A stretch of 64,000 nucleotides of DNA from Bordetella parapertussis (GCA_945877235.1 CAMCRF010000001.1:310001-374000), one strand, 5' to 3'; shown: positions 18,009 to 30,034, numbered from the stretch's first letter. Notes: generated from the letters alone by a model not told the origin. Numbers and translations are program-made.

Positions 18009-19979
18009 TTATTGGGCAACCGGTAGTGAGGCTTCCAGGAGCGGTGCGAACCACCAGAGCATGAGGGCAACGCCGAGAATCATCGCAATGGCGTAGTGAT
18101 AGAGGAACCCGGTCTGCCCGAGCCGCATCAGCCCCGCAAACACGCCCACCATGCGGGCCGACCCGTTGACTAAGAAACCATCAATGAGGCCTTGGTCTGC
18201 TCGGGTCCAGAGCCCCGCACCGATGCGTCTGGCACCACCAGCAAAGACAGCTTCATTGATTCGATCGAGAAAATATTTTTCTTCAAGGAGTCGATGAACA
18301 GCGGAGAAGGCCCTTTGCATGGCCGCAGGAATAGAGGGTGCCAAGAGATAAAACACTGCAGCAACCACAACACCAGCCAAAGCAAGCCAGAAGGCTGGGG
18401 TGAAGGGAGCGTGCAAGGCAAGCGCAAGGGGCCCGTGGTAGTGCGTGGCTAGCTCGGCCATGGCAGGGTGGCCGGCATCTACAACGATTGCACCATCAAA
18501 GTAGCCACCGAAGAGGAAGGGCCCAATGGCAATCGCACCCAGTACAACCGAGGGAATCGCAAGTGCAATTAGCGGACCGGTGACGACCCAAGGTGATTCA
18601 TGAGGCTCATGGTGGTGTGCGTCATAACGCGCCTGACCGTGGAACACCAGGAAGAACATGCGGAAGCTGTAAAAGGCCGTAATAAAGACACCTGCGAGCA
18701 ACATGTAGTAAATCGCCTCAGCTGCCAGCAGGTTCGAGGCCTTTACCGCCTCAATGATCATGTCTTTTGAGTAGAACCCCGAAAAGAACGGCGCGCCTAT
18801 AAGAGCCAAAGAGCCAAGGAGCGAGACGACGTATGTGATCGGCATTTTTTTCCAAAGGCCGCCCATGTGCCGCATGTCTTGTTGGTGGTGCATGCCAATG
18901 ATCACAGAGCCTGCGGCCAAGAACAGCAGTGCTTTGAAGAAGGCGTGCGTGATCAGGTGGAAAACGGCAACGGAGTAGGCGGACGCTCCGAGTGCGACGG
19001 TCATGTAGCCCAGCTGTGAGAGCGTGGAATACGCAACCACACGCTTGATGTCGTTCTGCACAATGCCAAGGATCCCCATGAACAGTGCAGTAATGGACCC
19101 CACAATCATGACGAAGGAGAGCGCGATGTCCGAGAGCTCAAAGAGTGGCGACATGCGCGCGACCATAAAGATGCCAGCGGTCACCATGGTCGCTGCGTGA
19201 ATCAGCGCCGAAATAGGGGTTGGCCCTTCCATTGAATCGGGCAGCCAGACATGGAGTGGAAACTGGGCACTCTTGCCCATAGCCCCAATAAACAAACAAA
19301 TGCATGCAACTGCGAGGTAGGGCCAAGTCTCACCGGGGATCAACTCGAGGGTCATGGCACCCATCTCGGGTGCTGCCTTGAATGCAGCCTCGTAGCTCAG
19401 ACTACCGGTTACTGCGAGCACTAGGCCAATGCCGAGAATGAACCCAAAGTCGCCCACACGATTCACCAGAAACGCCTTAAGGTTTGCGTGTATTGCGGTT
19501 GGCTTTTTGTACCAGAAGCCAATCAGGAGGTAAGACACCAGTCCAACCGCCTCCCAACCAAAGAAAAGCTGCAGGAAATTGTTGCTCATAACCAGCATGA
19601 GCATGGCGAAGGTAAACAAAGAGATGTAACTGAAGAAGCGCTGGTAGCCTTCGTCCTCCTCCATGTACCCGATCGTGTAGATGTGCACCATGAGCGAAAC
19701 AAAAGTCACCACCACCATCATCGAGGCACTCAGGCTATCGATGAGAAACCCTACCTCCATGGTGATGCCACCGGCGACTGCCCAGGTGTAGACCGCGCCA
19801 TTGAACACATTGCCCTCAAGGACATCGAGCAGAATGACGAGCGCGCAAACGAGTGAGACTGCGACACCCGCAATGGTGATGCGATGAGAGAGCACACGCC
19901 CTAGGGTTCGACCGAAGAAGCCTGCGAGCACGGCACCAACCAGCGGTGCTAAGGCGGCGGTGAGATAGATTCCAGTCAT
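18009..19979 (-). CDS. nuoL: NADH-quinone oxidoreductase subunit L
   Basis: A 656-aa membrane subunit of complex I, the largest of the three antiporter-like subunits. The core GKSAQFPLHVWLPDSMEGPT is intact. The C-terminal about 130 residues extend beyond the NuoM/NuoN fold and match the long lateral helix and final anchor of NuoL. It sits at the far end of the membrane arm. Spacing to nuoK is six bases. Confidence 0.97.
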   Translation of the reverse strand: MTGIYLTAALAPLVGAVLAGFFGRTLGRVLSHRITIAGVAVSLVCALVILLDVLEGNVFNGAVYTWAVAGGITMEVGFLIDSLSASMMVVVTFVSLMVHIYTIGYMEEDEGYQRFFSYISLFTFAMLMLVMSNNFLQLFFGWEAVGLVSYLLIGFWYKKPTAIHANLKAFLVNRVGDFGFILGIGLVLAVTGSLSYEAAFKAAPEMGAMTLELIPGETWPYLAVACICLFIGAMGKSAQFPLHVWLPDSMEGPTPISALIHAATMVTAGIFMVARMSPLFELSDIALSFVMIVGSITALFMGILGIVQNDIKRVVAYSTLSQLGYMTVALGASAYSVAVFHLITHAFFKALLFLAAGSVIIGMHHQQDMRHMGGLWKKMPITYVVSLLGSLALIGAPFFSGFYSKDMIIEAVKASNLLAAEAIYYMLLAGVFITAFYSFRMFFLVFHGQARYDAHHHEPHESPWVVTGPLIALAIPSVVLGAIAIGPFLFGGYFDGAIVVDAGHPAMAELATHYHGPLALALHAPFTPAFWLALAGVVVAAVFYLLAPSIPAAMQRAFSAVHRLLEEKYFLDRINEAVFAGGARRIGAGLWTRADQGLIDGFLVNGSARMVGVFAGLMRLGQTGFLYHYAIAMILGVALMLWWFAPLLEASLPVAQ

Positions 19980-19985
19980 GCTGCC

Positions 19986-20288
19986 TTACCCCTTCAACTC
20001 ATCAAGACGCTCAACCTCAACTGTCTTCAAGCTGCGGAAAAGCACCACCAAAATGGCCAGCCCAATCGCAGACTCTGCAGCGGCCACTGTAAGGATAAAA
20101 AATACAAAAACCTGGCCGGCAAGATCACCCAGATAGTGGGAGAACGCGATGAAATTCATGTTGACTGCGAGCAGCATGAGCTCGATCGCCATCAGCAGCA
20201 CGATCAGGTTCTTGCGGTTCATGAAAATACCAATGACGCTCAGGGTGAAAAGCGCAGCACCCACAATGAGGAAATGGGACAGAGTCAT
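19986..20288 (-). CDS. nuoK: NADH-quinone oxidoreductase subunit K
   Basis: A 100-aa membrane subunit with three transmembrane helices, the usual size. The conserved Glu in [10 protein letters not shown] and the second acidic position in [11 protein letters not shown] belong to the proton path. The start ATG overlaps the nuoJ stop by four bases, indicating coupled translation. Confidence 0.97.
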   Translation of the reverse strand: MTLSHFLIVGAALFTLSVIGIFMNRKNLIVLLMAIELMLLAVNMNFIAFSHYLGDLAGQVFVFFILTVAAAESAIGLAILVVLFRSLKTVEVERLDELKG

Positions 20289-20881
20289 TCACCGCCCTCC
20301 TTCGGAAAAGAAACCATGCGCAGGCGATCCTGCTTGCGAACCTGAACCTGCTGGCCTGGGTTCTGATGACGTGAGTCTTTTCGGCCGCGTAATGTCAGTG
20401 CAATGGCCGCCACCATAGCAACCAGCAAGATCACGGCCGCGATAATGAAGGCATAGACGTAATCGGTGTAGAGCACCATGCCAAGGGCCTCGGTGTTGCT
20501 CAACTCTGGTTTGGCCATGGGCTTGGGCTCGGAGACCTGAAAGCTGCGGATCAACACAGCCGCCATCTCGAAGAGAATCAGTGCCCCCACGGGCACGGCA
20601 ACCTTGAGGTGATTCCAGAAACCTTGACGCAGCCGATCTAAATCGAAATCGATCATCATGACCACAAAGAGGAAGAGAACCATGACGGCGCCCACGTACA
20701 CAAGGACAAGGGTAATCGCCAGAAATTCGGCCGTAAGTAGAATCCACAGACCCGCCGCACTGAAGAAGGCGAGCACCAGAAACATGGCTGCATGTACTGG
20801 ATTGCGGCAGGTTATAACGCGAAGGGCCGCGAACAACAGAATGGCCGCAAACGCGTAAAACAGAGAAAGATTAATGTCCAT
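20285..20881 (-). CDS. nuoJ: NADH-quinone oxidoreductase subunit J
   Basis: A 198-aa membrane subunit of complex I with five hydrophobic segments and the [20 protein letters not shown] region carrying the conserved helix-3 sequence near the quinone-coupled proton channel. The C-terminal tail of about 30 residues is basic and polar. It overlaps nuoK by four bases and follows nuoI by 20. Confidence 0.96.
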   Translation of the reverse strand: MDINLSLFYAFAAILLFAALRVITCRNPVHAAMFLVLAFFSAAGLWILLTAEFLAITLVLVYVGAVMVLFLFVVMMIDFDLDRLRQGFWNHLKVAVPVGALILFEMAAVLIRSFQVSEPKPMAKPELSNTEALGMVLYTDYVYAFIIAAVILLVAMVAAIALTLRGRKDSRHQNPGQQVQVRKQDRLRMVSFPKEGGE

Positions 20882-20901
20882 CGGGGATCCTTGTCGGGTG
20901 C

Positions 20902-21390
20902 TCAGCGGTACGGCGCATCTGCCTCACGGGCCTTCGCAATATCAGCCTCATACCGATCGCCAACGGCTAGGAGCATCTCTTTTGTGAAATAAAGATCGCC
21001 GCGCTTCTCACCGTGGTACTCATGAATATTCGTCTCAACAATGCTGTCTACGGGGCAACTCTCCTCGCAGAAGCCACAGAAAATACATTTGGTGAGGTCA
21101 ATGTCGTATCGGGTGGTTCGACGGCTACCATCTTCGCGAACAGTCGATTCGATGGTGATGGCCTTCGCTGGGCAGACAGCCTCGCACAGCTTGCATGCAA
21201 TGCAGCGTTCCTCACCGTTCGGATATCGACGCAGCGCATGGAGTCCTCGAAAACGTGGCGACATGGGCGTTTTTTCTTCCGGGTATTGCAATGTGATCTT
21301 GCGGCGGAAGAGGTTCTTGAGCGTGACGCCAAGACCCTGGAGCAGCTCAAGCAGCAGGAACGATTTAACAAGGTGAGCAAAGGTAGCCAT
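20902..21390 (-). CDS. nuoI: NADH-quinone oxidoreductase subunit I (two [4Fe-4S] clusters)
   Basis: A 162-aa peripheral subunit that carries clusters N6a and N6b. Two ferredoxin motifs are complete: [12 protein letters not shown] (Cys 63, 66, 69, 73) and [12 protein letters not shown] (Cys 102, 105, 108, 112). I take the ATG at 21390 ([13 protein letters not shown]); the frame stays open for 32 more codons upstream into nuoH, but the family begins here. It lies 11 bases after nuoH. Confidence 0.96.
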   Translation of the reverse strand: MATFAHLVKSFLLLELLQGLGVTLKNLFRRKITLQYPEEKTPMSPRFRGLHALRRYPNGEERCIACKLCEAVCPAKAITIESTVREDGSRRTTRYDIDLTKCIFCGFCEESCPVDSIVETNIHEYHGEKRGDLYFTKEMLLAVGDRYEADIAKAREADAPYR

Positions 21391-21401
21391 GTGCGTTCGC
21401 C

Positions 21402-22469
21402 TTATTTCCAAATATTCCAGGGGGTCTGCATCCAAACGCCTATCACGACCAACCAGACCAGGGTGACAGGAATGAAGACTTTCCAACCCAAACGCATGAT
21501 CTGGTCGTAGCGGTAGCGCGGAAATGACGCCCGCAGCCAGATAAAGCAGCTCACCACGAAGAAGGTTTTTGCACCAAGCCAGATCCAGCCGGGAATGAAG
21601 TCAAGGCTTGCAAGTGGGGCACTCCAGCCACCCAGAAAGAGCAGCGACGCAAGAGCGGACAGCAAGATCATGTTGGCGTACTCGGCCAAAAAGAAGATAG
21701 CGAACGCCATGCCGGAGTACTCGACCATGTGTCCCGCAACGATCTCCGACTCGCCCTCCACCACATCGAAGGGGTGACGATTGGTCTCGGCTACGCTGGA
21801 GATGAAATACACTACGAAAACAGGAAGCAACGGCAACCAGTTCCACGAGAGGAAATTCAGGCCCATGTCGGCGAACTGTCCCTTCTCCTGCTGCTGAACA
21901 ATATCGATCATGTTAAGGCTTCCCGAGACCATCAGTACCACCACCAAGGCGAATCCGATTGCGAGCTCATAGGACACCATCTGGGCAGAAGCACGCATGG
22001 CCGCAATAAATGCGTACTTTGAGTTCGAGGCCCATCCCGCAAGAATCACCCCATAGACCTCTATGGAGGTGACGGCCAATAGCAAGAGCAAGCCGGCATT
22101 GACATTGGCGAGGACCACATCGGGCCCGAATGGCATGACCGCCCACGCCGTCAGCGCCGGTGTAATGGTCATGACCGGCGCAAGCATGTAGAGGCCCTTA
22201 TTGGCCCTGCTGGGTGTGATGATCTCTTTAGTCAGCAGCTTGAGTGCATCGGCAATTGGCTGCAGCAAGCCCAAGGGTCCCACCCGGTTCGGACCCATGC
22301 GGGCATGCATCCAGCCAATCAGCTTGCGCTCCCAGAGTGTGAGGTAGGCCACAGCTGCAAGCAGGGGAAGCACGACCAGCACAATCTGGATCAGGGTGTA
22401 GACCACGGGCCAGGCTGAACCTAACAGACCCTGCCCGGCCTGCTCGAACTGGAGGATGAGATCGGTCAT
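21402..22469 (-). CDS. nuoH: NADH-quinone oxidoreductase subunit H
   Basis: A 355-aa membrane subunit with eight or so helices that forms the quinone chamber with NuoB and NuoD. The signature [22 protein letters not shown] is present, as is the cytoplasmic acidic loop [19 protein letters not shown]. Its ATG overlaps the nuoG stop by four bases. Confidence 0.97.
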   Translation of the reverse strand: MTDLILQFEQAGQGLLGSAWPVVYTLIQIVLVVLPLLAAVAYLTLWERKLIGWMHARMGPNRVGPLGLLQPIADALKLLTKEIITPSRANKGLYMLAPVMTITPALTAWAVMPFGPDVVLANVNAGLLLLLAVTSIEVYGVILAGWASNSKYAFIAAMRASAQMVSYELAIGFALVVVLMVSGSLNMIDIVQQQEKGQFADMGLNFLSWNWLPLLPVFVVYFISSVAETNRHPFDVVEGESEIVAGHMVEYSGMAFAIFFLAEYANMILLSALASLLFLGGWSAPLASLDFIPGWIWLGAKTFFVVSCFIWLRASFPRYRYDQIMRLGWKVFIPVTLVWLVVIGVWMQTPWNIWK

Positions 22470-24856
22470 GCTGCCCCCTGCGGCCGGATTCGCACGCGGC
22501 CGTTGCGCTGAGACAGGAGAGCAGCCTGGGGGTGCCCCGCTGCCAGCCTTAGGACACCTTGGGCAAGGGACGCGTCGGGCTCAACGGTTGTGGAGAGTAA
22601 CTGCCCCTCTTGCTCCAGGCTGACTGGCATGCCTGATGCAAGACCTAAGTCACGCAGATCCACGGGGTGGAGATACGCCTTGGGGAAAGCTGACTGGCGC
22701 GTGGTGGAGAGGGCCTTTGCACGCCGAACAATGACATCGGTGAGATAGACCGGGGTGTCACCCAGGCGCTCAAGGCTTGGCTCACCAGCGGCCGGGGCCT
22801 CTGCACGAGAGCGTGCATTCGGGCTCGCAACGACGCGGAACGACAAGCCAGGGAGCCGCTCACCTGCAACAGCACCGGGTAGAACCTGCTTAAGTACATC
22901 ATCGGAGGACATCGCATCGAAGCCCTCAAGCGCGAGCAGGTTGCCCAGCACACGCAAGACCTTCCAACCCGGGCGGGCCGAGCCCAATGGGCGTACCGCC
23001 GCCTCAAAGCTCTGAAGGCGCCCTCCAAGATTGACGAGACTGCCTGAGGTTTCGGTGAACGGGGTGATCGGGAGCATGACATTCGCGACATCGGAGACTG
23101 CGCTGCGATAGGCCGTGAGCGCGACAACTCCAAGACCATTGAACGCAGCAGCCCTCAGGTTCGCAACGGCGCGAGGACCATTTGCTGCATCGAGTATTGG
23201 CTCCAGATGCATTAGCAAGAAAGCCGCTGCGCTATCTTCGAGCATGTCTGCGGCATTTGCGCCGCCTGCCTGGGGTATTGCTCCGACCAGCGTGCCGCCC
23301 ACCACATTTGCACCCGGAACAAGCACGCCAAGACGGGCCTCGAGCAGGTCAGCCAGGAGTTGAAGGCGAGCCATGATGAGACCTGCCTGAGGATGCTCAA
23401 CCACCTGAGCACCAGCGAGAATTCTGACCGACTTGCTTCCCGAGGGCGCGTGGGCCAACGAGTGAGCAACGGCACTGGCCTGGGCACTCGGCTGCAGCGC
23501 CATCAACCCAGCCGGCATCTGCACGCCCTTGAGGATGGCGACCGCACTGATCACCTCCAGCACTGCATCGGCCCAGGCCGAAGGACGCGCTGTCATTTGA
23601 ACGCTGGTCGGCATGAGGAGGTCTTCTGCAACGGCATGCAGCGTGCTGACCTCTGCTCCATGCCGGACGGCCTGACGAAGCCTCTGCGCAACCAGCGGCA
23701 GGTCTGCGCGCAGCAAACCACCCACCACAAAGCAACGCTCGAGGCCAGAGAGCTCCTCAACCGGGAAGCCCAGATGCATCACACCGGTCACGTCTGCATC
23801 GAGTGCTGGCTGGGATAGCCCGGGCCGGCAATCAATGCTGTCACTGCGCAGACCACGGGCCAGGCGCGCGAGCAAGGCGAGCTCCTCTACCGTGGCCATG
23901 GGAGCAGCCAATGCGCGGACCCGGTTGGGTCCTACTGCTGAGGCTGCTCGAAGAATGTCAGCGGCCTTGTTGAGGGCCTCCTCCCAGTCAGACTCTCGCC
24001 ATTGGCCGTTGGAGTCGCGAACCATTGGGGTGGTGAGGCGATCCTCTGAGCGAAGCCCCTCGTATGCGAATCGATCACGATCCGAAATCCAGCACTCGTT
24101 GACCGCCTCGTTTTCGTAGGGCACGACGCGCACCACGTCTGAGCCCTTCGCCTGAACCACGAGATTGGCGCCCACGGCGTCGTGAGGGGAAACCGAGCGA
24201 CGCCTAGCGAGTTCCCAGGTGCGTGCCTGATAGCGAAATGGCTTACTGGTAAGGGCTCCCACAGGACATACGTCGATCATGTTGCCCGAGAGCTCGCTTT
24301 CAATTGCGCTTCCCACGAAAGACATGATCTCGGAGTGCTCTCCTCGATTGGCCATGCCCAGCTCCATGACCCCGGCGATCTCCTGTCCAAAGCGCACACA
24401 ACGCGTGCAATGAATACACCGCGACATTTCCTCAGCGGAGATAAGCGGGCCCATGGGCTTGTGAAAGACGACACGCTTCTCTTCTGAGTAGCGTGATTCT
24501 GAGGGGCCATAGCCCACTGCGAGGTCTTGCAGCTGGCACTCGCCGCCCTGATCGCAGATCGGACAGTCGAGGGGATGATTGATGAGCAGAAACTCCATCA
24601 CGCCCTTCTGTGCAGCCTTGGCCTTTGTTGAGGCAGTCATGACCTTCATGCCGGCAGCCACTGGGGTCGCACAGGCAGGCAGGGGTTTGGGGGCTTTTTC
24701 GACTTCGACCAAGCACATGCGGCAGTTCGCCGCAATGGAGAGCTTCTTGTGATAGCAAAAGTGCGGGACATAGAGGCCGAGCTTATTCGCGGCATCCATG
24801 ACCATGCTGCCAGGCGGTACCTCTACTTTTTGACCATCAATCTCAAGCTCAATCAT
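22466..24856 (-). CDS. nuoG: NADH-quinone oxidoreductase subunit G
   Basis: A 796-aa iron-sulfur subunit of the electron-input module. The N-terminal ferredoxin-like domain has [16 protein letters not shown], the His-ligand cluster segment [15 protein letters not shown] follows, then [10 protein letters not shown], and a long molybdopterin-oxidoreductase-like domain that no longer binds a cofactor. The ATG at 24856 ([13 protein letters not shown]) is the family start; ten extra in-frame codons upstream lie within nuoF. Overlap with nuoF and nuoH is four bases on each side. Confidence 0.96.
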   Translation of the reverse strand: MIELEIDGQKVEVPPGSMVMDAANKLGLYVPHFCYHKKLSIAANCRMCLVEVEKAPKPLPACATPVAAGMKVMTASTKAKAAQKGVMEFLLINHPLDCPICDQGGECQLQDLAVGYGPSESRYSEEKRVVFHKPMGPLISAEEMSRCIHCTRCVRFGQEIAGVMELGMANRGEHSEIMSFVGSAIESELSGNMIDVCPVGALTSKPFRYQARTWELARRRSVSPHDAVGANLVVQAKGSDVVRVVPYENEAVNECWISDRDRFAYEGLRSEDRLTTPMVRDSNGQWRESDWEEALNKAADILRAASAVGPNRVRALAAPMATVEELALLARLARGLRSDSIDCRPGLSQPALDADVTGVMHLGFPVEELSGLERCFVVGGLLRADLPLVAQRLRQAVRHGAEVSTLHAVAEDLLMPTSVQMTARPSAWADAVLEVISAVAILKGVQMPAGLMALQPSAQASAVAHSLAHAPSGSKSVRILAGAQVVEHPQAGLIMARLQLLADLLEARLGVLVPGANVVGGTLVGAIPQAGGANAADMLEDSAAAFLLMHLEPILDAANGPRAVANLRAAAFNGLGVVALTAYRSAVSDVANVMLPITPFTETSGSLVNLGGRLQSFEAAVRPLGSARPGWKVLRVLGNLLALEGFDAMSSDDVLKQVLPGAVAGERLPGLSFRVVASPNARSRAEAPAAGEPSLERLGDTPVYLTDVIVRRAKALSTTRQSAFPKAYLHPVDLRDLGLASGMPVSLEQEGQLLSTTVEPDASLAQGVLRLAAGHPQAALLSQRNGRVRIRPQGAA

Positions 24857-26196
24857 GTTCGGCCTTCGGGGGAGGACACAAGGCAAGTCTTGTGGGTAAT
24901 GTGGTGCTCGAACTCATGGCGGAAATGCTTGATAAATGCGCGCACTGGCATGGCTGCAGCATCTCCGAGCGCACAGATGGTTCGACCTTGAATGTTGTCG
25001 GCTACGCGGTTGAGCTGATCGAGGTCTCCGGGCAGGCCCTTGCCCTCTTCGATCCGCTTGACCATACGCCAGAGCCAGCCCGTGCCCTCACGACAGGGCG
25101 TGCACTGCCCGCAAGATTCCTCATGGTAAAAATAGGACAGTCGTAACAGGCATTGCACCATGCAGCGTGTCTCATCCATAACGATGACAGCGCCTGAGCC
25201 CAACATCGAGCCTGCCTTGGCAATGGAGTCGTAGTCCATGTCAATGGTCATCATGACATCGCCCGGAATAACGGGCATGGACGAACCACCGGGAATAACC
25301 GCCTTAATCTTTTTGCCGTCGCGCATGCCGCCGGCGAGCTCGAGTAACTTTGAGAACGGGGTTCCAAGCGGAATCTCGTAGTTGCCTGGACGCTCAACAT
25401 CGCCCGAGATGGAGAAGACCTTGGTGCCGCCGTTGTTCGGCTTGCCCACCTTGAGATAGGCTTCTCCACCGTTGCGGATGATCCAGGGAACAGCTGCAAA
25501 GGTCTCGGTGTTGTTGATGGTGGTGGGTCGCCCGTAGAGCCCGTAGCTTGCCGGGAATGGGGGCTTGAACCGGGGCTGACCTTTCTTGCCTTCCAACGAC
25601 TCCAACAGGGCCGTCTCCTCCCCGCAGATGTAGGCCCCGTAGCCATGATGGGCATGAAGCTGGAACTTAAATCCCTTACCCATGATGTTGTCGCCAATGT
25701 AGCCCGCAGCGCGCGCCTCTTCTAGGGCTGCCTCGAACCGCTCGTAGACCTCAAAGATTTCGCCGTGAATGTAGTTGTAGCCAGCGGTAATGCCCATGGC
25801 ATAGGCCGCAATGGCCATACCCTCGATCACGATATGCGGGTTGTAACGCAGAATGTCGCGGTCCTTGAAGGTTCCTGGCTCGCCCTCATCTGAATTACAG
25901 ACAAGATATTTCTGGATGGGCATCTTGGCGGGCATGAAGCTCCACTTCAGTCCCGTGGGGAAGCCCGCCCCGCCGCGCCCCCGCAATACTGAGGCCTTGA
26001 CCTCGGCGATGACCTCTTCTTGGGTCATGCCGGGTCCACCGTCAGCGCCCAGAATCTTCTTGAGCGCTTCGTAACCGCCCCGTGACTCGTAATCTTTCAG
26101 GTGCCAGCCATCTGGGGTTAGGCCGGCGAGAATTTGCGGGGAAATATGGCGTCCGTGAAAGCACGTATCAATGAAGGGAATCTCGGGAGCCCCCAT
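24853..26196 (-). CDS. nuoF: NADH-quinone oxidoreductase subunit F (NADH and FMN site)
   Basis: A 447-aa subunit that takes electrons from NADH. The FMN/NADH glycine-rich motif [13 protein letters not shown] and the N3 cluster motif [14 protein letters not shown] are intact. The start [15 protein letters not shown] at 26196 is chosen because the NuoF family begins there; a longer frame runs back into nuoE. The two genes are separated by one base. Confidence 0.97.
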   Translation of the reverse strand: MGAPEIPFIDTCFHGRHISPQILAGLTPDGWHLKDYESRGGYEALKKILGADGGPGMTQEEVIAEVKASVLRGRGGAGFPTGLKWSFMPAKMPIQKYLVCNSDEGEPGTFKDRDILRYNPHIVIEGMAIAAYAMGITAGYNYIHGEIFEVYERFEAALEEARAAGYIGDNIMGKGFKFQLHAHHGYGAYICGEETALLESLEGKKGQPRFKPPFPASYGLYGRPTTINNTETFAAVPWIIRNGGEAYLKVGKPNNGGTKVFSISGDVERPGNYEIPLGTPFSKLLELAGGMRDGKKIKAVIPGGSSMPVIPGDVMMTIDMDYDSIAKAGSMLGSGAVIVMDETRCMVQCLLRLSYFYHEESCGQCTPCREGTGWLWRMVKRIEEGKGLPGDLDQLNRVADNIQGRTICALGDAAAMPVRAFIKHFRHEFEHHITHKTCLVSSPEGRT

Positions 26197-26197
26197 G

Positions 26198-26731
26198 TCA
26201 GTCTCCTTTGCTGGCCTGCTCGGCCAACTCTTCAAGTAAGGCATCGATTCGATCGTTAGACATCCAGCTACACATTCGGTGGTTGTTAATCAGCACGACT
26301 GGCGAATCGCCGCAGGCCCCCATGCACTCCCCTTCCTTGAGGGTGAAGAGCCCATCGGCAGTGGTCTGATTGAAGCCAATACCAAGCTTTGCTTTGATGT
26401 AGTCAGCGGCCTGGTTGCCACTGCGCAGTGCGCATGGCAGGTTGGTACAAATGGTCAGCTTGAATCGCCCGACTGGAGAGAGGTCGTACATGTTGTAGAA
26501 GGTGGCGACCTCATGAACCGCCATGGCCGGCATTTGAAGATAAGCGGCAATCTCTGCCTCGACTTCAGGACACACGTAGCCATGCTCAACCTGAGCAATT
26601 CGGAGGGCGGCCATTACGGCAGACTGCTTTTGATCGGCGGGATACTTGGCGAGCTCCCGGTCGATCTGGGCATACGCCTGTTCAGTGAGGCGACGCACGG
26701 GGGCCTCGGAGAGAGAAAGCTGAGTGCTCAT
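26198..26731 (-). CDS. nuoE: NADH-quinone oxidoreductase subunit E
   Basis: A 177-aa thioredoxin-like subunit with the [2Fe-2S] cluster N1a. Cluster cysteines appear in [13 protein letters not shown] and [11 protein letters not shown]. It pairs with NuoF in the NADH module. Its ATG overlaps the nuoD stop by four bases. Confidence 0.97.
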   Translation of the reverse strand: MSTQLSLSEAPVRRLTEQAYAQIDRELAKYPADQKQSAVMAALRIAQVEHGYVCPEVEAEIAAYLQMPAMAVHEVATFYNMYDLSPVGRFKLTICTNLPCALRSGNQAADYIKAKLGIGFNQTTADGLFTLKEGECMGACGDSPVVLINNHRMCSWMSNDRIDALLEELAEQASKGD

Positions 26732-27981
26732 CGATCGATTTCCCCGAACACAATGTCTTGCGTTCCAATGATGGTGACAACATCGGCCAGCATATGGCCA
26801 CGGGACATCTCATCGAGTGCTTGGAGGTGCGCAAAACCGGGCGCACGAATCTTGACCCGATAAGGCATATTGGCGCCGTCTGAAACCAGGTAAATGCCGA
26901 ACTCGCCCTTTGGATGCTCAACTGCGGCGTAGCACTCGCCTGCGGGAACATGGAATCCTTCGGTGAATAGCTTGAAGTGGTGGATGAGCTCCTCCATGTT
27001 GGACTTCATGCTCTCGCGGTCGGGTGGGGCAACCTTGTGATTGTCGGTGATGACTGGACCTGGGTGCTCTCGAAGCCAACGCACACACTGTTGAACAATG
27101 CGGTTGCTTTCCCTCATCTCGGCCATGCGCACGAGGTAGCGATCGTAGCTGTCGCCCTCTGTGCCCACGGGAATGTCGAAGTCAAGGCGGTCGTAAACCT
27201 CATAGGGCTGGTGTTTGCGCAAGTCCCATGCAATGCCCGAGCCCCTGAGCATGGGCCCGGTGAAGCCCAAGGCTTTCGCACGGTCGGGGGAGACCACGCC
27301 AATGCCGACCAAGCGCTGCTTCCAGATCCGGTTGTCTGTAAGGAGCGTCTCGTACTCATCGACGCACTTGGGAAAGCGCTGGGTGAAGTCCTCGATAAAG
27401 TCGAGCAGGCTTCCCTGACGGTTGTCGTTCAGACGATTAACCTCGCTCTTCGAGCGCAACCGATTCGGCTGGTACTGGGGCATGCGCTCGGGCAAGTCGC
27501 GATAAACACCCCCGGGCCGATAGTAGGCCGCATGCATTCGGGCTCCGGATACGGCCTCGTAGCAGTCCATAAGGTCTTCTCGTTCGCGGAACGCATACAG
27601 AAATACCGCCATGGCTCCCACGTCGAGCCCATGCGCGCCAATCCAGAGCAGGTGGTTGAGGATGCGGGTGATCTCATCAAACATGACCCGGATGTATTGA
27701 GCGCGCTCTGGTACCTCGACACCCATGAGCTTTTCAATGGCCATGACATAGGCATGTTCGTTCGCCATCATGGAGACATAGTCGAGGCGGTCCATGTAGG
27801 GAACCGACTGCAGAAAGGTCTTGGATTCTGCGAGCTTCTCGGTGCCCCTATGCAGCAGACCGATGTGCGGATCTGCACGCTGAACAACTTCCCCATCAAG
27901 CTCGAGGACAAGACGGAGCACCCCATGAGCCGCCGGGTGCTGCGGCCCAAAATTGAGGGTGTAGTTCTTAATTTCGGCCAT
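26728..27981 (-). CDS. nuoD: NADH-quinone oxidoreductase subunit D
   Basis: A 417-aa 49-kDa-type subunit that binds quinone next to NuoB. Typical segments are [11 protein letters not shown] at the N-terminus, [14 protein letters not shown] and the C-terminal DIVFGEIDR. NuoC and NuoD are separate genes here, as in most betaproteobacteria and unlike E. coli, where they are fused. The ATG at 27981 overlaps the end of nuoC by 14 bases. Confidence 0.97.
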   Translation of the reverse strand: MAEIKNYTLNFGPQHPAAHGVLRLVLELDGEVVQRADPHIGLLHRGTEKLAESKTFLQSVPYMDRLDYVSMMANEHAYVMAIEKLMGVEVPERAQYIRVMFDEITRILNHLLWIGAHGLDVGAMAVFLYAFREREDLMDCYEAVSGARMHAAYYRPGGVYRDLPERMPQYQPNRLRSKSEVNRLNDNRQGSLLDFIEDFTQRFPKCVDEYETLLTDNRIWKQRLVGIGVVSPDRAKALGFTGPMLRGSGIAWDLRKHQPYEVYDRLDFDIPVGTEGDSYDRYLVRMAEMRESNRIVQQCVRWLREHPGPVITDNHKVAPPDRESMKSNMEELIHHFKLFTEGFHVPAGECYAAVEHPKGEFGIYLVSDGANMPYRVKIRAPGFAHLQALDEMSRGHMLADVVTIIGTQDIVFGEIDR

Positions 27982-28621
27982 AGTGTTCCTCGCGAATGAC
28001 ACGCGGAGTGATGTCCCTGGGTTCGATCGTGACGGGCTGATAGATCACTCGCTTCTGCTCAGGGTCGTAGCGCATCTCGACAAACCCGGAGAGGGGAAAA
28101 TCTTTTCGGAAGGGGTGCCCAATAAAACCGTAATCGGTGAGGATGCGACGCAGGTCGAGGTGCCCTGCGAAGACGATGCCGAATAAGTCAAACGCCTCAC
28201 GCTCGTACCAGCCTGAGGCGGGCCAGACCGAGGTCAGCGTGGGGCTGGTCGGCGACTCGTCGTCCTCACAGAAGATGCGCAAGCGTATGCGCTGATTGAG
28301 CGTGACTGAGAGCAAGTGCACCACGACTGCATAGCGAGGAGCAGACCAGACCCCTTGACCATAGGCGCTGTAGTCCATGCCACACAGGTCGATGAGGGTA
28401 TCGAAAGCAAGCGCAGGGGCATCGCGAAGTGCCTGAGCGACCGCCAAGGCGTCTTGGGCCATCACCTCGACGGTGATCTCTGCATGATTCAACTTGATGG
28501 CTACAGCCTCACCAAGCGCTGCGCGAACTGCTTGGGCGAGTTGCTCAATGGGGGTGAGCTCGATGGACGCGCCCTCCCCCTCAACCGACTGAACCTGGGG
28601 TGTGATTTCTGGAGTAGACAT
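27968..28621 (-). CDS. nuoC: NADH-quinone oxidoreductase subunit C
   Basis: A 217-aa 30-kDa-type subunit. The family segment [20 protein letters not shown], followed by [18 protein letters not shown], is clear. The ATG at 28621 (MSTPEITPQ) gives the usual length; the frame is open for 50 more codons upstream into nuoB, but those residues are Arg/His-rich and unlike the family. It lies 23 bases after nuoB. Confidence 0.95.
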   Translation of the reverse strand: MSTPEITPQVQSVEGEGASIELTPIEQLAQAVRAALGEAVAIKLNHAEITVEVMAQDALAVAQALRDAPALAFDTLIDLCGMDYSAYGQGVWSAPRYAVVVHLLSVTLNQRIRLRIFCEDDESPTSPTLTSVWPASGWYEREAFDLFGIVFAGHLDLRRILTDYGFIGHPFRKDFPLSGFVEMRYDPEQKRVIYQPVTIEPRDITPRVIREEHYGRN

Positions 28622-28644
28622 GGGACGGGTCGTGAGTGGGCGAG

Positions 28645-29124
28645 TTAGTCGCGCGCGATGGTGCTTGTGCGCTTGATCTTTTGCTGGAGTTGCATAAGAC
28701 CGTAGACGAGTGCCTCGGCCGTGGGGGGGCATCCCGGCACGTAAATGTCGACGGGCACGATGCGGTCGCAACCCCGCACAACGGAGTAGGAGTAGTGGTA
28801 ATAGCCGCCACCGTTAGCACAGGAACCCATGGAGAGTACCCATCGCGGCTCGGGCATTTGATCGTAGACCTTGCGAAGTGCAGGGGCCATTTTGTTGCAT
28901 AGCGTGCCCGCGACAATCATGAGATCTGACTGTCGAGGGCTAGGACGAAACACAATGCCGAAGCGATCGAGGTCGTATCGCGACGCGCCTGCATGCATCA
29001 TTTCGACAGCGCAACAGGCAAGCCCGAAGGTCATGGGCCAAAGCGAGCCCGTGCGGGTCCAATTGATGACCTGATCGACTGTGGTGGTGAGGAAACCCTG
29101 CTTGAAAACGCCATCAATAGCCAT
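28645..29124 (-). CDS. nuoB: NADH-quinone oxidoreductase subunit B (cluster N2)
   Basis: A 159-aa subunit carrying the terminal [4Fe-4S] cluster N2. The tandem Cys motif GLACCAVEM, the later MGSCANGGG and the VPGCPP cysteine are all present. It hands electrons to quinone at the NuoD interface. It starts three bases after nuoA. Confidence 0.98.
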   Translation of the reverse strand: MAIDGVFKQGFLTTTVDQVINWTRTGSLWPMTFGLACCAVEMMHAGASRYDLDRFGIVFRPSPRQSDLMIVAGTLCNKMAPALRKVYDQMPEPRWVLSMGSCANGGGYYHYSYSVVRGCDRIVPVDIYVPGCPPTAEALVYGLMQLQQKIKRTSTIARD

Positions 29125-29127
29125 GCC

Positions 29128-29487
29128 CTACTCCCAATCAAGCGCACCCTTCATCCACTCATAGATAAACCCCAGCACGAGGATGCCGAGGAAGACCATC
29201 ATGGAAAGGAAGCCAAATAACCCAATATCCTGAAGCACCACGGCCCAGGGGAAGAGAAAGGCAATCTCAAGGTCGAAAAGAATAAAGAGAATTGCGACCA
29301 GGTAGTAACGCACATCGAACTGCATGCGCGCATCTTCGAAGGCCTCAAATCCGCATTCGTAAGGGGAGAGCTTGGCTGTATCAGGTTTCGAGGGGCCAAT
29401 GAGTTTGCCCAGCAGCATGGGGACAACACCAACAGCCAGGCCCACGCCAATGAACAGCAGAACCGGGAGATAGTTTTCGAGGCTCAT
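29128..29487 (-). CDS. nuoA: NADH-quinone oxidoreductase subunit A
   Basis: A 119-aa membrane subunit with three transmembrane helices and the conserved [22 protein letters not shown] loop. It is the first gene of the nuo operon. The gap of about 50 bases to tRNA-Leu shows no clear promoter of its own, so transcription from tpiA-secG through the tRNA into nuo is likely. Confidence 0.97.
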   Translation of the reverse strand: MSLENYLPVLLFIGVGLAVGVVPMLLGKLIGPSKPDTAKLSPYECGFEAFEDARMQFDVRYYLVAILFILFDLEIAFLFPWAVVLQDIGLFGFLSMMVFLGILVLGFIYEWMKGALDWE

Positions 29488-29540
29488 GCGCTTCCCTGAT
29501 TGAAGGATGCCCGGACAGGCGCATCGTCTAACAACGTATA

Positions 29541-29625
29541 TGGTGCCGACGGCGAGACTCGAACTCGCACAGCTTTCGCCACTACCCCCTCAAGATAGCG
29601 TGTCTACCAATTTCACCACGTCGGC
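29541..29625 (-). tRNA. tRNA-Leu (anticodon GAG)
   Basis: Read on the minus strand the 85 bases form a class II tRNA. The acceptor stem GCCGACG pairs with CGTCGGC, the anticodon stem CTATC/GGTAG encloses loop TTGAGGG with anticodon GAG, the variable arm is long, the T-loop is GTTCGAGTC, and CCA is encoded. It sits between secG and nuoA on the same strand, a common betaproteobacterial arrangement. Confidence 0.97.
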
Positions 29626-29645
29626 AGGACGTGCATATGACAGCT

Positions 29646-30032
29646 TTACTGCTTTGCGGGCTGCTCCTTGTTGGCGTCGGCAGCAGCCGGTGCAGAGGGC
29701 GCACTGGGAACGCTGGAATCGACGGCAGGTGGAACGGAAACAGCACCTGGAATGGACTCCATGATAGCGCCTCCTGAGACAGGCTGCCGGAGGCTAGCAC
29801 TGGCTAGATAGGACAAACCAAGGGTGCACACGAAGAACAGAACAGCAAGGATGGCTGTGGTCCGGGAGAGGAAATTGGCGGACCCGGAGGAGCCGAAAAC
29901 CGAACCAGCACTGCCAGCTCCGAAGGCCGCACCCATATCGGCGCCCTTACCCTGCTGGAGCAGGACGAGCACAATGATGCCCAGCGCGGACACCAGTTGG
30001 ACAACCTGCAAAAGACTCTCAAGTACGGGCAC
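29646..30032 (-). CDS. secG: Preprotein translocase subunit SecG
   Basis: About 128 aa with two hydrophobic segments (about residues 3-22 and 55-75) separated by the conserved LQQGKGADMGAAFG loop. The last 45 residues form an Ala/Pro/Ser-rich tail, which is long but seen in related bacteria. The GTG at 30032 follows an AAGG-type site and lies two bases after the tpiA stop; an upstream extension of the frame reads into tpiA. SecG assists SecYE during protein export. Confidence 0.93.
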   Translation of the reverse strand: MPVLESLLQVVQLVSALGIIVLVLLQQGKGADMGAAFGAGSAGSVFGSSGSANFLSRTTAILAVLFFVCTLGLSYLASASLRQPVSGGAIMESIPGAVSVPPAVDSSVPSAPSAPAAADANKEQPAKQ

Positions 30033-30034
30033 GA

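Noticed and set aside
26977..27999. A 340-codon open frame on the plus strand opposite nuoD
   Set aside because: It mirrors nuoD codons, has no recognisable domain, and nuoD is certain from its motifs.
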